A stretch of DNA of 64,000 nucleotides, from assembly GCF_002968635.1 (NCBI RefSeq), contig NZ_PVBN01000009.1, forward strand, positions 186,001 through 250,000. Direction: 5' to 3'. The notes beneath the pieces are model-generated. The model saw only the letters and a program-made list of their open reading frames with translations. It was not told the origin of the DNA and did not search any database. Every line of letters starts with the position of its first letter. Position 1 is the first letter of the stretch. The position numbers and the translations under genes were made by a program. Origin of the DNA: Neorhizobium alkalisoli. Lineage in GTDB: Bacteria > Pseudomonadota > Alphaproteobacteria > Rhizobiales > Rhizobiaceae. Positions 1-8,643 of the stretch are shown here, one piece after another.

Positions 1-111
1 TATCTTCATGGCCATGTCCTTCTGAGGCAGCGCCGGACGCGGCAGTAAGACGCCGGCGACCGCGCCGCCGAGCAAGGTCCGGCGCGTCATCGAGGGAGCT
101 TGCGGTTTCAT
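1..111 (-). CDS. N-terminus of a Tat-exported protein (partial)
   Basis: Only the first 37 codons are present; the gene runs off the left edge. The visible part is a signal peptide: a basic start, a twin-arginine stretch (MTRRTLLGG), a short Ala/Gly/Val/Leu core and a Pro/Ala-rich end. This suggests export by the Tat system, and therefore possibly a cofactor-containing or substrate-binding periplasmic protein; the mature sequence is not visible. Its ATG overlaps the TGA of the upstream MFS gene (ATGA), so the two are translationally coupled. A second in-frame ATG seven codons in would also keep the twin arginines. Confidence 0.6.
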   Translation of the reverse strand, partial: MKPQAPSMTRRTLLGGAVAGVLLPRPALPQKDMAMKI

Positions 112-1298
112 TTTGAACGCTCCCAATCAAACCAGGCTGCCCACGCGGCCAGTGAAGATCCAAGCAGCAAGACTGCGGCAAAGACGAACGAACTCCACCA
201 ACCAGTCCAATCGAAAAGAAGGCCGCCGGCTGCCGCCCCGATCGTGATGGCAAACTGGATGACCGCCACCTGAAGACCTCCGCCAGCCTCCGCATCGTCG
301 TGCAGAACCCGGCTCAGCCACGTTCCCCAGCCGACCGGCGCAGCAGTGCCGAAAAAGCCCCACCCGATGAGCAAGCCCGCGACGGCAAGCTTGATCGAGT
401 CGAATGCGATCAGCATTACGGCAATCCCTGCCATCACGAGGGGAATGGCAATCACGACCGAATAGAGACGTGTGGCAAGCAGGCGGCTGATGCACCAGGT
501 TCCTGCGACACCGGCCAACCCCATCAACAACAGGACAAGAGATAGAGCGGAAACGGAATAATTCGAGACGGACTCCAGGAAGGGCCGAAGATAGGTGAAC
601 AGCGCAAACTGCCCCATGAACAGCAGCAGGATGGCCGTCATGCCGAGCGCGACCTGGCGGCGCCTCAGAAGCCGAAAGACGTTGCCCGCCACCCTGCGCC
701 GGCGGGGCGGAAGGGAGGGCATGCTCATCCATTGCCAGATGAGAGCGAGGAATGCCAAAGGCACCACCAAGAAGAAGGTGCCCCGCCAGCCTATATAGTC
801 GCCCAGAAAGCTTCCAAGCGGAGCCGAGATCGTGGCTGCAATGGCGTTGCCGGCATTCAGCATCGCAAGCCCCTTCGGCACGGCGCCCTCCGGCAGGAGA
901 CGCATGACGACGGCGGTGGACATCGACCAGAAGCCGCCGATCGCGACGCCGAGCAGTGCGCGGCCGACCATCAGCACCGCATGATTGGGGGCAACCGTAA
1001 CGATAAGGCCGGAGACGATCAGCAGGAGCGAGAACGAAGACAGGACGACCTTGCGATCGATGTTCCGCGCGAGGCCTGCGATGAAAAGACTGGTGACCAC
1101 GGCGAACAGACCGGAGATCGAGATCACTTGCCCAGCCTGCCCCTCGCTCATACCGAGATCGCCGGCAATCGGGGTCAGGAGGCTGACCGGCATGAATTCC
1201 GAAGCAATCAGCACCGCGACGCATAGCGCCATGGACGCGACCGCGCCCCAGGCAGCGACGGGCTTGGCCAGGGTGTCGTCGAAAGTTACTTGTGCCAT
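108..1298 (-). CDS. MFS exporter, NepI/AraJ-like (DHA1)
   Basis: A 396-residue major facilitator protein with 12 predicted membrane segments. The N-terminal pattern (VLIASEFMPVSLLTPIAGDLG, then GQAGQ) and the loop-2 motif near NIDRKVVL resemble the drug/proton antiporters related to the purine ribonucleoside exporter NepI and to AraJ. The role is efflux of a small polar metabolite across the inner membrane; the substrate cannot be read from sequence. The reading frame stays open about 88 codons further upstream, but that extension is Arg-rich, unlike the family, and overlaps the cytochrome gene. I start at the ATG before AQVTFDD, with AGGGA about 12 nt upstream. It follows the molybdenum hydroxylase/cytochrome genes after a gap with a hairpin, so it may have its own promoter. 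Confidence 0.85.
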   Translation of the reverse strand: MAQVTFDDTLAKPVAAWGAVASMALCVAVLIASEFMPVSLLTPIAGDLGMSEGQAGQVISISGLFAVVTSLFIAGLARNIDRKVVLSSFSLLLIVSGLIVTVAPNHAVLMVGRALLGVAIGGFWSMSTAVVMRLLPEGAVPKGLAMLNAGNAIAATISAPLGSFLGDYIGWRGTFFLVVPLAFLALIWQWMSMPSLPPRRRRVAGNVFRLLRRRQVALGMTAILLLFMGQFALFTYLRPFLESVSNYSVSALSLVLLLMGLAGVAGTWCISRLLATRLYSVVIAIPLVMAGIAVMLIAFDSIKLAVAGLLIGWGFFGTAAPVGWGTWLSRVLHDDAEAGGGLQVAVIQFAITIGAAAGGLLFDWTGWWSSFVFAAVLLLGSSLAAWAAWFDWERSK

Positions 1299-1462
1299 AT
1301 GTTTTTCACGTCCCTGAGCGGAGCATGCGGTTACCTCCCTCACCACATCATCTAACACTCGGCAGGCGATCGAATTAGCGGCCGTAATTGACTTGCATTT
1401 ATCGACAGGCCGCATAAATGCGCGATGCGATGCGGGCTTTGGCCTCCTGTCTGCAATGGAAT

Positions 1463-1489
1463 GGCGGCGCCGACCGAGCCGACGCCGCC
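1463..1489 (-). terminator. Candidate terminator after cytochrome c gene
   Basis: A GC-rich inverted repeat (GGCGGCG / CGCCGCC, one mismatch then two further pairs) lies 27 nt past the stop of the cytochrome gene, before the MFS gene. There is no U-tract, so it may only attenuate transcription. Confidence 0.4.
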
Positions 1490-1515
1490 ACATCAATAGG
1501 CTGGTCCACGAAGCC

Positions 1516-1887
1516 CTACCGCGAGCCAAGGAACTGGATGATCGCGCGCCTTTCGTCGGCATTGTTGAAACGCTGCGCCATGCGCGTTCCGCGAACCATC
1601 GCGCCCGGGTTGGTCAGAAAGGTCTCGAGCGTTTCCGGGTTCCATGCGATTGCCGAATCCCGAAGAGCATCAGAATATTTGAAGCCTTCGGTCGTCCCGG
1701 CCGTTCGATCGACGATACCCTGCAGATGCGGCCCGACGCCGTTTTTAGGCGTTGCGATCTGATGGCACGTACCGCAACGTTGCTGAAACAGCCTCTGCCC
1801 GGCCGCGGCGTCGGCCTCTTGAGCGAGAGACGGCGTCGCGATGCCTAGGGAAACAAAAGTTAAGAGGTAAATGGCGGCCTTCTTCAA
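1516..1887 (-). CDS. Periplasmic c-type cytochrome (class I)
   Basis: A 123-residue protein with a Sec signal peptide (MKKAAIYLLTF to PSLAQ), one heme-binding motif CGTCH near residue 38 and a likely Met axial ligand in GTRM near residue 101, as in cytochrome c2-type proteins. Its ATG overlaps the TGA of the Mo-pterin subunit gene (ATGA), which marks it as the third component of that enzyme. The inferred role is to carry electrons from the periplasmic molybdenum hydroxylase to the respiratory chain. Many dehydrogenases of this group have a di- or tri-heme cytochrome subunit; here it is a small soluble mono-heme protein. Confidence 0.88.
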   Translation of the reverse strand: MKKAAIYLLTFVSLGIATPSLAQEADAAAGQRLFQQRCGTCHQIATPKNGVGPHLQGIVDRTAGTTEGFKYSDALRDSAIAWNPETLETFLTNPGAMVRGTRMAQRFNNADERRAIIQFLGSR

Positions 1888-4127
1888 CCGTCGACTCCTT
1901 TGAGATTAAGTTTGGACAACGGCAGGCCCCGAACGCGCTGGCCCGCAAGGACGGAGACCGCGTTTGCAACGGCCGGGGGGACGCCGGGCAGACCGGGCTC
2001 ACCGATACCGCCCATGGGGGCACCGCTTTCGACAATCCGCACGTGAACCCGCGGCATGCGGTCCGGCGTGAGGATCTGATAGCCGTCATAGTTGCGCGCC
2101 TGTGGCATGCCGTCGACGTAGACGACCTCCTCGAACAGCGCGGAGGAGAGGCCAAGCGCAACGGCCGAGTTCACCTGAGCGCCGATGATCGCGGGGTTGA
2201 CGATGCTGCCCGGATCGATGGCCACCCAGACGTCGTGCACAACGGTCTCGCCTTTCTCCAGGGATACCTCGGCGATTGTCGCGACCTCGCTGCCAAAGGG
2301 TGAGGCCATGGCCACCCCTCGGGCGCGCCGCGTGCCGTCCTCGGCGGTAAACGGCCCACGCCGCCAGCCGCCGGAAAGTTCGGCCACCGCTTCAAGCAGG
2401 GTCCTGTGGCGCGGACTGTTCGCCAATAGACGATGACGCAGCTCATAAGGATCCTGCCCGCCCGCATCGGCCATTTCGTCGAAAAACGTCTCGTAGAAGA
2501 AGTCGTTCATCGAGTGGCCGACGGATCGCCAGAAGCCGATGATCGCCGGGTCGTCCACATGGATCTGGCCGACGCGCCGGTTGGGGATCGCGTAGACCTT
2601 GCCGGCAATACCCTCGACGGCGGAACTGTCGACCTTGTCCGGCTGGCGCCCAAACCAGCGGCCGGTTGGCCCCTCGCCGATCGCGACGGCGGAGAGTGCA
2701 ACCGGCGTCCCGCTCGCATCCAGTCCGGCACGGAAGCGAACCGCAGCCGTGGGCCGCAGCGCATCACGCAGGAATTCCTCCTCGCGGCTCCAGATGAGCT
2801 TGACGGGACGTCCGACCGCCTTCGAGAGAAGAATGGCCTGTGGGTAAGGATTTGCGGTTTGATAGAGGAAATGCCGCCCGAAGAACCCTCCGAGCATCGG
2901 CGAGTGGATAATGACCTTATCGGGCGCGATACCAGCAAGCTTGGCGGCATCCGCCTGGAACATTTCCGGTGCCTGGTTCGGGATCCAGAGCTCGAGCGTG
3001 CCGTCGTCGTTCCATCTCGCAAGCGCGGATGGCGGCTCCAATTGTCCGTGGGCGAGATGAGGGGCGTCGTAGGTCGCTTCCACCACGCGGTGAGCGCCGG
3101 CGAGCGCACCGGCAGCGTCTCCCTCCGCTTCGAAGGCAACGCCGTCGCCGGTCTTCGCCTTCAGCGTTGCCATATGGGCCTCGGTGGAAAAGTCGGCGGG
3201 CATGGTATGCGCAGTCCCAGGAGCCGCCTCGGTCCAGCTTACCTGCAAGGCCTCGACGGCCATGCGAGCGCGCCACCAGCTATTGGCGACCACCGCAACG
3301 GCGCCCGGCAGCCTGTGAATGGAATGAAAGCCGGGCATGCCGCGCACGGCCGCTTCGTTCTGCAACGCGCCCGGCTCACCGCCGAGCCGTGGGCTGTGCT
3401 GGACGGCCGCATACAGCATGCCGTCGACCTTCAGATCAATCGCGTATTTGGCCTTGCCGGTCGATTTGTCGCGCGCGTCCAGGCGCGCTACAGGCTTGCC
3501 GATCCAGCGGAAGTCGGCGCGATCGCGCAGAACGACATTGGCCGGAATCGGCAACTCCGCGGCTGCATCCGCTATCTCGCCGTAGGGAACCGTGCGACCT
3601 GAAGCAGCATGCACCGCCCGGCCCGGCTCGGTCGTCAGCTCCGCCACCGGCACGCCAAGCCGGGTCGCCGCAGCCTGCAGCAGCATCTGGCGCGCCGAGG
3701 CCCCGAGCTTGCGCATCGTATCATAGCTCATGCGCACCGACATGCTGCCGCCGGTGAAACGCGCCCCGCCCGTCAGCAGATAATCGGGGCCGGGAGGCGC
3801 ACCTTCGACGACGAAATTCACCGGATCGACATCCAGCTCCTCGCCGACGATCTGGGCCATGGCGGTAAAGATCCCCTGCCCGCCTTCGATGAACGCGCTG
3901 CGGAACAGGACGATGCTGTCGGCCCGGATCTCCAGGAAAGCAGCAATGCGGGAACCGGGGGCGACGGACGCGGCGGCGGCCTGGGCCCTGACGCGGCCGG
4001 CCGGAAGCGTCACGCCGAGCACGAGCGCGCCGAGCGAAGAACCGAGAAAGCCGCGGCGGGACAGCTTGAACGGCTTGCCGTTCTCACTGGCCATGGCTTG
4101 GGCGGCGATGGATGTCATGTCGTTCAT
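1884..4127 (-). CDS. Molybdopterin-binding hydroxylase/aldehyde dehydrogenase large subunit (IorB-like)
   Basis: A 747-residue xanthine-oxidase-family subunit of the isoquinoline 1-oxidoreductase beta / periplasmic aldehyde dehydrogenase type. It begins with a Tat signal (SRRGFLGSSLGA, residues about 23-50). Molybdopterin-binding motifs follow (GGQGIFTAMAQIVGEEL; LGGFFGR; GFWRSVGHSMN) and a C-terminal GGIGEPGLPG that carries the expected catalytic Glu. It oxidises an aldehyde or hydroxylates an N-heterocycle with water as oxygen donor. It forms a complex with the 2Fe-2S subunit encoded 14 nt upstream and passes electrons to the cytochrome that overlaps its stop codon. The substrate is unknown; the LysR gene opposite suggests induction by it. 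Confidence 0.88.
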   Translation of the reverse strand: MNDMTSIAAQAMASENGKPFKLSRRGFLGSSLGALVLGVTLPAGRVRAQAAAASVAPGSRIAAFLEIRADSIVLFRSAFIEGGQGIFTAMAQIVGEELDVDPVNFVVEGAPPGPDYLLTGGARFTGGSMSVRMSYDTMRKLGASARQMLLQAAATRLGVPVAELTTEPGRAVHAASGRTVPYGEIADAAAELPIPANVVLRDRADFRWIGKPVARLDARDKSTGKAKYAIDLKVDGMLYAAVQHSPRLGGEPGALQNEAAVRGMPGFHSIHRLPGAVAVVANSWWRARMAVEALQVSWTEAAPGTAHTMPADFSTEAHMATLKAKTGDGVAFEAEGDAAGALAGAHRVVEATYDAPHLAHGQLEPPSALARWNDDGTLELWIPNQAPEMFQADAAKLAGIAPDKVIIHSPMLGGFFGRHFLYQTANPYPQAILLSKAVGRPVKLIWSREEEFLRDALRPTAAVRFRAGLDASGTPVALSAVAIGEGPTGRWFGRQPDKVDSSAVEGIAGKVYAIPNRRVGQIHVDDPAIIGFWRSVGHSMNDFFYETFFDEMADAGGQDPYELRHRLLANSPRHRTLLEAVAELSGGWRRGPFTAEDGTRRARGVAMASPFGSEVATIAEVSLEKGETVVHDVWVAIDPGSIVNPAIIGAQVNSAVALGLSSALFEEVVYVDGMPQARNYDGYQILTPDRMPRVHVRIVESGAPMGGIGEPGLPGVPPAVANAVSVLAGQRVRGLPLSKLNLKGVDG

Positions 4128-4141
4128 GGCCTACCTCTCGA

Positions 4142-4588
4142 TCAAGCTTGAGCGGCGTCGCGGACGGCCGCCGCGATTGCGTTGTAGGTGCCACACCGAC
4201 AGAGGTTGACCATCGCGCCGGCAATGTCCTCATCGGTCGGCTGGGGGCTCTGCTTCAGAAGCGCCGTCGCCGCCAGAACCTGGCCGGACTGGCAGTAGCC
4301 GCATTGCGGGACCTGATTGGAAACCCACGCTTCGACGACCTTCTGGCCCACCGGATCTTCCGCGACCGCCTCGATGGTCATGATCTCGGCACCTTCAACA
4401 CTTTCGATCGGCGTGACGCATGAACGCGTCGCCTGTCCGTCGATCAGCACCGTGCAGGCACCGCACTGGGCGAGACCGCACCCATATTTGGTGCCTGTCA
4501 TTCCCAGTTCGTCACGGAGCACCCAGAGCAGCGGCGTATCGGGCTCGATATCGACCTGATGTTTCGTCCCATTGATGGAGAGTTCCAT
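4142..4588 (-). CDS. 2Fe-2S subunit of molybdenum hydroxylase (IorA-like)
   Basis: A 148-residue protein with the two iron-sulfur domains of the xanthine oxidase small subunit. The plant-ferredoxin cluster motif (CGLAQCGAC and a later Cys, residues about 37-57) is followed by an all-alpha domain with CGYCQSGQ and CRCG (residues about 96-133). It carries electrons from the Mo centre. It has no signal peptide of its own, so it should be exported folded with the Tat-tagged large subunit (hitchhiker mechanism; family knowledge). It is the first gene of the operon and faces the LysR gene. GGAAAACC lies just before the ATG. Confidence 0.9.
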   Translation of the reverse strand: MELSINGTKHQVDIEPDTPLLWVLRDELGMTGTKYGCGLAQCGACTVLIDGQATRSCVTPIESVEGAEIMTIEAVAEDPVGQKVVEAWVSNQVPQCGYCQSGQVLAATALLKQSPQPTDEDIAGAMVNLCRCGTYNAIAAAVRDAAQA

Positions 4589-4703
4589 GGCGGTTTTCCT
4601 CTAGAAAAGCTGGTGCACGACGGCGTCGAAACAGAAGCGGTACTGTCTCATTGAAGACGGTAGCAGAGGCGGCGCCTATGGATTAGTGGCCATGCTTCGC
4701 TTA

Positions 4704-4728
4704 GATTTATCGATCTGAATCATAAATC
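4704..4728. promoter_or_regulatory. LysR-type operator (T-N11-A) between iorA-like gene and lysR-type gene
   Basis: A perfect inverted repeat GATTTAT / ATAAATC with exactly 11 nt between the arms. This is the T-N11-A form of LysR-family binding sites. It lies 26 nt before the LysR start and 116 nt before the 2Fe-2S subunit start, as expected for an autoregulated, divergently acting activator. Confidence 0.75.
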
Positions 4729-4754
4729 GGCTGCAAGAACCGGCGGGGAAGGCG

Positions 4755-5651
4755 ATGGCCAGGGAAGATTTCAACGACCTCCTATGGTTCCTGGCCGTGG
4801 CGGAGGAGCGCAGCTTCACGAAGGCCGCGGCCAAGCTCGGCGTTACACAGTCGACGCTCAGCCATACGATCAAGCGCGTCGAGACACGCATGGGCCTGCG
4901 GCTTCTGACCCGCACCACCCGGAGCGTTGCGCTGACGGAAGCCGGCGAGCGCTTGTTTCATTCGCTGGCGCCTCGGGTCTCCGCCATAAGGGATGATCTT
5001 GCAGCACTCATGGCGCTCCGTGACAAACCGTCCGGTACGATCAGGATCACCCTCTCCGATCACGCACTCGAAAGCATCGTCTGGCCCAGGCTGCAGCCGA
5101 TCCTTTCCCAGTATCCCGACATCAAGCTTGAGCTCAGCCGGGACAACGGCTTGCGCAATATCGTGGAAGACGGTTTCGACGCGGGCGTTCGGCTGGGCGA
5201 GAGCATCGAGAAGGATATGATCGCGATCAGGATTGGCCCGGACTGGAGACTTCTGGCGGTCGCCTCACCCGAATACCTTGCCAACTATCCGGCACCGCGG
5301 CATCCCCAGGAGTTGGTGCAGCACAACTGCATCAACATGCGCCAGGCAACTGGCGGCGGACTTTACGTCTGGGAGTTCGAGAAGGACGGACAGGAACTGC
5401 GCGTCCGGGTCGACGGACAGCTCACCTTCAATAGCTCATATCCCATGATAGATGCCGCCGTGAAAAGCTGCGGCATAGCCTTTCTGCCGGAAGATCTTGT
5501 CATCGACCACATCGCGGCCGGACACCTCGTGCCCATGCTCGAAGACTGGTCGCCTCCATTTTCAGGCTATTTCATTTATTACCCGACCCGGCATCAGAAT
5601 TCGCCCGCCTTCAAGGTCGTTGTGGATGCCTTGAAATACAACGGGCGTTAG
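4755..5651 (+). CDS. LysR-family transcriptional regulator
   Basis: A 298-residue LysR protein with an N-terminal winged helix-turn-helix (residues about 5-65: FLAVAEERSFTKAAAKLGVTQSTLSHTIKRVE) and a periplasmic-binding-type effector domain (residues about 95-295). It is divergent from the molybdenum hydroxylase operon and has a T-N11-A box between them, so it probably activates that operon when its substrate is present. GGCGGGGAAGGCG precedes the ATG. The effector is not predictable. Confidence 0.9.
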   Translation: MAREDFNDLLWFLAVAEERSFTKAAAKLGVTQSTLSHTIKRVETRMGLRLLTRTTRSVALTEAGERLFHSLAPRVSAIRDDLAALMALRDKPSGTIRITLSDHALESIVWPRLQPILSQYPDIKLELSRDNGLRNIVEDGFDAGVRLGESIEKDMIAIRIGPDWRLLAVASPEYLANYPAPRHPQELVQHNCINMRQATGGGLYVWEFEKDGQELRVRVDGQLTFNSSYPMIDAAVKSCGIAFLPEDLVIDHIAAGHLVPMLEDWSPPFSGYFIYYPTRHQNSPAFKVVVDALKYNGR

Positions 5652-5765
5652 TCGTTCGAGAGACCGATTTCGATCGGAGAAGCCTTTTCCGAATCTGGAT
5701 CGCCGCGGAAGAAGCCCGCGGCAATCCTATGCCCAGCACCGTGGAACGTCGCGGGCGCCGTGACG

Positions 5766-6512
5766 TTAGCCGGCCAATGCCACGGCGTCGGCGCCGGCGG
5801 GAATGCGAGCCGGGGACGAGGGATCGGTCGCCGCGTGCCAGACTGCCTCGACCACGTCGAGCGGTCGTGTAACCGGAGACGTCTCCTGCTCCCATCCGGC
5901 GAAGACCTTCTGTACCAAGCCCAGATAGGCCTCTGGGAAGCCACCCTGGCCCTGCATCCGGGACCGGGCATTTTCGCCGAATTTGGTCTCCGGAGCCCGT
6001 CCCGGCATCACCGAGCGCACGCGAACATTGAACTGGTCGAGTTCCAGCGCGAGCACGTCGGTAAACGCGTTCACCGCCGCCTTGCTCGCGGTATATACGG
6101 AAAGCAGGGGAAGCGGCTTCAAGGTGACGCTCGAGGTGATGTTCACGATGACGCCTTCCCTCCGTTCCCGGAACTGCGGCAGCACCGCCTGGGTCACAGC
6201 CATCGTCCCGAGGGTGTTCGTCTCGAAAAGCTCCCGCGCAATATCCATCGTCGTGCCTTCCAGAGCGTTGAGCCAGCCGATCCCGGCATTGTTGACCAGA
6301 ACGTCGATCGGCCCTGCGGCATCAATGGCCCTGCGAATGCTTTCCGGATCGGTTACGTCGAGGGCGAGTATATCGAGGTGCTTGGATGCTGGCAGAATGT
6401 CCTCGCGCGGCGTACGCATCGTCGCAACGACCTTCCAGTTGCGGTCGAGGAAATATTTGGCGATCTCCAGGCCGAATCCGGACGAGCAGCCGGTGATAAG
6501 AACGGTTTTCAT
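5766..6512 (-). CDS. Short-chain dehydrogenase/reductase
   Basis: A 248-residue classical SDR. It shows the Rossmann nucleotide motif TGCSSGFG (residues 8-15), NNAG near residue 92, and the catalytic Tyr-Lys pair in YTASK. It is an NAD(P)H-dependent oxidoreductase of an unknown carbonyl or alcohol substrate. A good ribosome site (AAGGAGA) lies 8 nt before the ATG. It is divergent from an AraC regulator, with two direct repeats between them, which suggests it is that regulator's target. The LysR gene ends 114 bp away in the opposite direction. Confidence 0.88.
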   Translation of the reverse strand: MKTVLITGCSSGFGLEIAKYFLDRNWKVVATMRTPREDILPASKHLDILALDVTDPESIRRAIDAAGPIDVLVNNAGIGWLNALEGTTMDIARELFETNTLGTMAVTQAVLPQFRERREGVIVNITSSVTLKPLPLLSVYTASKAAVNAFTDVLALELDQFNVRVRSVMPGRAPETKFGENARSRMQGQGGFPEAYLGLVQKVFAGWEQETSPVTRPLDVVEAVWHAATDPSSPARIPAGADAVALAG

Positions 6513-6579
6513 GTGATCTCCTTCATGGGATTGCAGTGCCAGGAACCTAGACTGCGAGAGCCGGACTATCTACAATTGA

Positions 6580-6609
6580 AAGTCCTGATTTCATTTGTGG
6601 AAGTCCTGA
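6580..6609 (+). promoter_or_regulatory. AraC-type direct repeats between SDR and araC-type gene
   Basis: The 9-mer AAGTCCTGA occurs twice, at 6580-6588 and 6601-6609, exactly 21 bp apart (two helical turns), the spacing of AraC-family half-sites. The second copy ends one base before the AraC start codon, so binding there could also block the regulator's own expression. Confidence 0.6.
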
Positions 6610-6610
6610 A

Positions 6611-7516
6611 ATGACCGATCCATTCGCGGAAGTGGTGGCTTTGCTCCGGCCCACTGCGCCATTCTCGAAGGTTGTCAGCGGCGCGGGAGATTGGTCTGTC
6701 CACCGCTCCGAATTCGGACGGCCCTTCTACTGCGTGATCCTCGAAGGGGCGTCTCGCCTCACCGTCGAGGGTCGGGAGCCGATCGATCTTCGGGAGGGCG
6801 ACTTCGTTCTGATCCCGGCGGCATACGATTTCACCATGTCGAGCCTTGAGCCGAGAACGGCCGGGCATGACGATCCGTCCACTGTCATCCGGCTTGAAGG
6901 CGAAATAAGACATGGCAATCCGGATGGACCGCCGGATGTCCGGCTGCTGGTTGGCCATTTTGTCTTCGGTTCGCCGGATGCGGCCCTGCTGGTTTCGCTC
7001 CTGCCGCAGCTCGTCCACGTTCGTGGCGAGCGACGGCTTGCCACCCTCGTACAGCTCCTGGGAGAAGAGGCCCGTGCGCTACGGCCCGCGCGGGAGATGG
7101 TCCTGGCGCGCTTGCTGGAAGTCCTGCTCGTCGAGGCGCTCCGATCCACGGCGGGCACGGCCGCTTCGCCTGGACTTCTGCGCGGACTGGCCGACGAACG
7201 CCTTGCCGCCGCAATCCGTCGGATGCATGAGCATCCGACCGCGAACTGGACGGTCGAGCAATTGGCTCACGAGGCCGCACTCTCTCGTTCCGCGTTCTTC
7301 GACCGCTTCCGTCGCGCCGTGGGCGTTGCGCCGATGGAATACCTGCTTTCCTGGCGCATGGCTCTGGCGAAGAACCTTCTAAGGCGCAAGGAAGGTGGAA
7401 TGCAGGAAATTGCCGAAAGTGTCGGATACGGTTCCGCAAGTGCCTTCAGCGTCGCATTCACCCGTTTTGTGGGATTGCCGCCGACGCGATACGCGCGCGA
7501 GGAGATGGAATCGTAA
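6611..7516 (+). CDS. AraC-family regulator with cupin sensor
   Basis: A 301-residue protein. The N-terminal half resembles the AraC cupin-type sensor domain (AraC_N/cupin_6: FYCVILEGASRLTVEGREPIDLREGDFVLIPA, residues about 38-70). The C-terminal half (about 195-300) holds two helix-turn-helices, ending with the family signature around VGYGSASAFSVAFTRFVGLPPTRY. It is divergent from the SDR gene and probably controls it through the 21-bp-spaced repeats. Regulators of this group commonly sit beside a single oxidoreductase gene. Confidence 0.88.
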   Translation: MTDPFAEVVALLRPTAPFSKVVSGAGDWSVHRSEFGRPFYCVILEGASRLTVEGREPIDLREGDFVLIPAAYDFTMSSLEPRTAGHDDPSTVIRLEGEIRHGNPDGPPDVRLLVGHFVFGSPDAALLVSLLPQLVHVRGERRLATLVQLLGEEARALRPAREMVLARLLEVLLVEALRSTAGTAASPGLLRGLADERLAAAIRRMHEHPTANWTVEQLAHEAALSRSAFFDRFRRAVGVAPMEYLLSWRMALAKNLLRRKEGGMQEIAESVGYGSASAFSVAFTRFVGLPPTRYAREEMES

Positions 7517-7556
7517 AGCCCTGTCAGTCTCCTCCGCGGCAGCGGCTCGATCCTGC

Positions 7557-8465
7557 CTACCCCACCTCGGCAAGGTCTCGCCGAAGAAGGGCGAGGCAGT
7601 CGGCAACCTTACGCCTGGCCGGCTCCGGTAGAGGCAAAATCGGACGGGGCGGCTCGGCTTGGCAGACGCCGAGCAAGTCGGCGAGCGCATAGACCGACCG
7701 AAGGCTGGAGAACTGCTTGAAGATATCCCAGATCGGGCTCAGCGTAGCATCCAGCCGGCGCGCCTCGGCAACATCGCCAGCTTGGGCGGCCCTGACGATC
7801 CGGAGGCAGACGTCGGGCATGATACCGGCAAGTACGCTGCACCAGGTATCAGCGCCGCTGATCATCGCCTCCGTGGCGTTCCAGTCGCCGCTGTATCCGA
7901 TCGAAAAATCGTCCGACGTGATACCTCGCTGATCCGCCAGGTGGCGCCCGATCTCGTCGCTTTTGTCGGTCGGGTTCTTGATGGCCACGATGCCGGATAC
8001 CTTGGCCAAGCGCTCAACAAGCGCTGGCGTAAAACGGAAGTGCGTCGTTCCGGGGTTGTCGTAGATGACGATCGGCAGACGGCTCTCGCGCGCAACGGTG
8101 GTGAAATGCTCGAAGACTTCGTCCTCGGTGAGCGGCGTATAGGATACGGCGGCAAGCAGGCCTGCGGCCGCACCCAGGGCTTTGGCGTCCTGAGCCCGCC
8201 CGATGGCCTCGTCGGTACGCAAAGCGCCAACCCCAACGACAACCGGGATGTGCCCGCCAGCCTCTTCGAGAGCCAGCGCGAGAGCTCGGCGCCGTTCCTC
8301 CCGGGACAGATACATATAGGTGCCGGTGCTGCCGAGGAGACCGATGGAATCGACCTGCGCGATCCGGAGTCGGGCAACAAGCTTGCGCAACGCTTCGGAA
8401 TCGACCTTGCCGTCGCGATCCATCGGCGTGATAGGGAATGCGGATAGCCCGCTCAGAAATCTCAT
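7557..8465 (-). CDS. DapA-family lyase/synthase
   Basis: A 302-residue class I aldolase-fold protein of the dihydrodipicolinate synthase / N-acetylneuraminate lyase family. It shows GLLGSTGTY (residues 42-50), the catalytic Tyr135 in IYDNP and the Schiff-base Lys163 in AIKNP. It cleaves or condenses a 2-oxo acid. True lysine-pathway DapA is unlikely in this position; a catabolic aldolase or deaminase is more likely. I start at the ATG before RFLSGL, which has a ribosome site (CCGGAG) at the right distance; the longer frame adds 35 non-conserved residues. It is convergent with the AraC gene on its left and has an AraC gene upstream on the same strand. Confidence 0.85.
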   Translation of the reverse strand: MRFLSGLSAFPITPMDRDGKVDSEALRKLVARLRIAQVDSIGLLGSTGTYMYLSREERRRALALALEEAGGHIPVVVGVGALRTDEAIGRAQDAKALGAAAGLLAAVSYTPLTEDEVFEHFTTVARESRLPIVIYDNPGTTHFRFTPALVERLAKVSGIVAIKNPTDKSDEIGRHLADQRGITSDDFSIGYSGDWNATEAMISGADTWCSVLAGIMPDVCLRIVRAAQAGDVAEARRLDATLSPIWDIFKQFSSLRSVYALADLLGVCQAEPPRPILPLPEPARRKVADCLALLRRDLAEVG

Positions 8466-8643
8466 TTCATACTCCGGGATTCGTCTTGTTCGCCGCGATG
8501 GTTGGGTGGTGACCCATCGCTGCCCGTCATAGCATGTGAAGAGCCTGACGCAGATCCGCAATCGCATCACTATATCTTAAAAGCGGACAAAGGAACGGAA
8601 AGGTACACGCTCCCGCCCTGTCTAAAACGGCCGTCGGTCTGCC

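Noticed and set aside
2433-3602. A 389-codon plus-strand frame opposite the molybdopterin subunit
   Set aside because: It is the antisense shadow of a recognised enzyme; its composition is Arg/Ala/Gly-rich and shows no known fold.
7557-8465. Reading this gene as lysine-biosynthetic dapA
   Set aside because: Its context (AraC regulators, no lysine genes) and divergent motifs fit a catabolic family member better.
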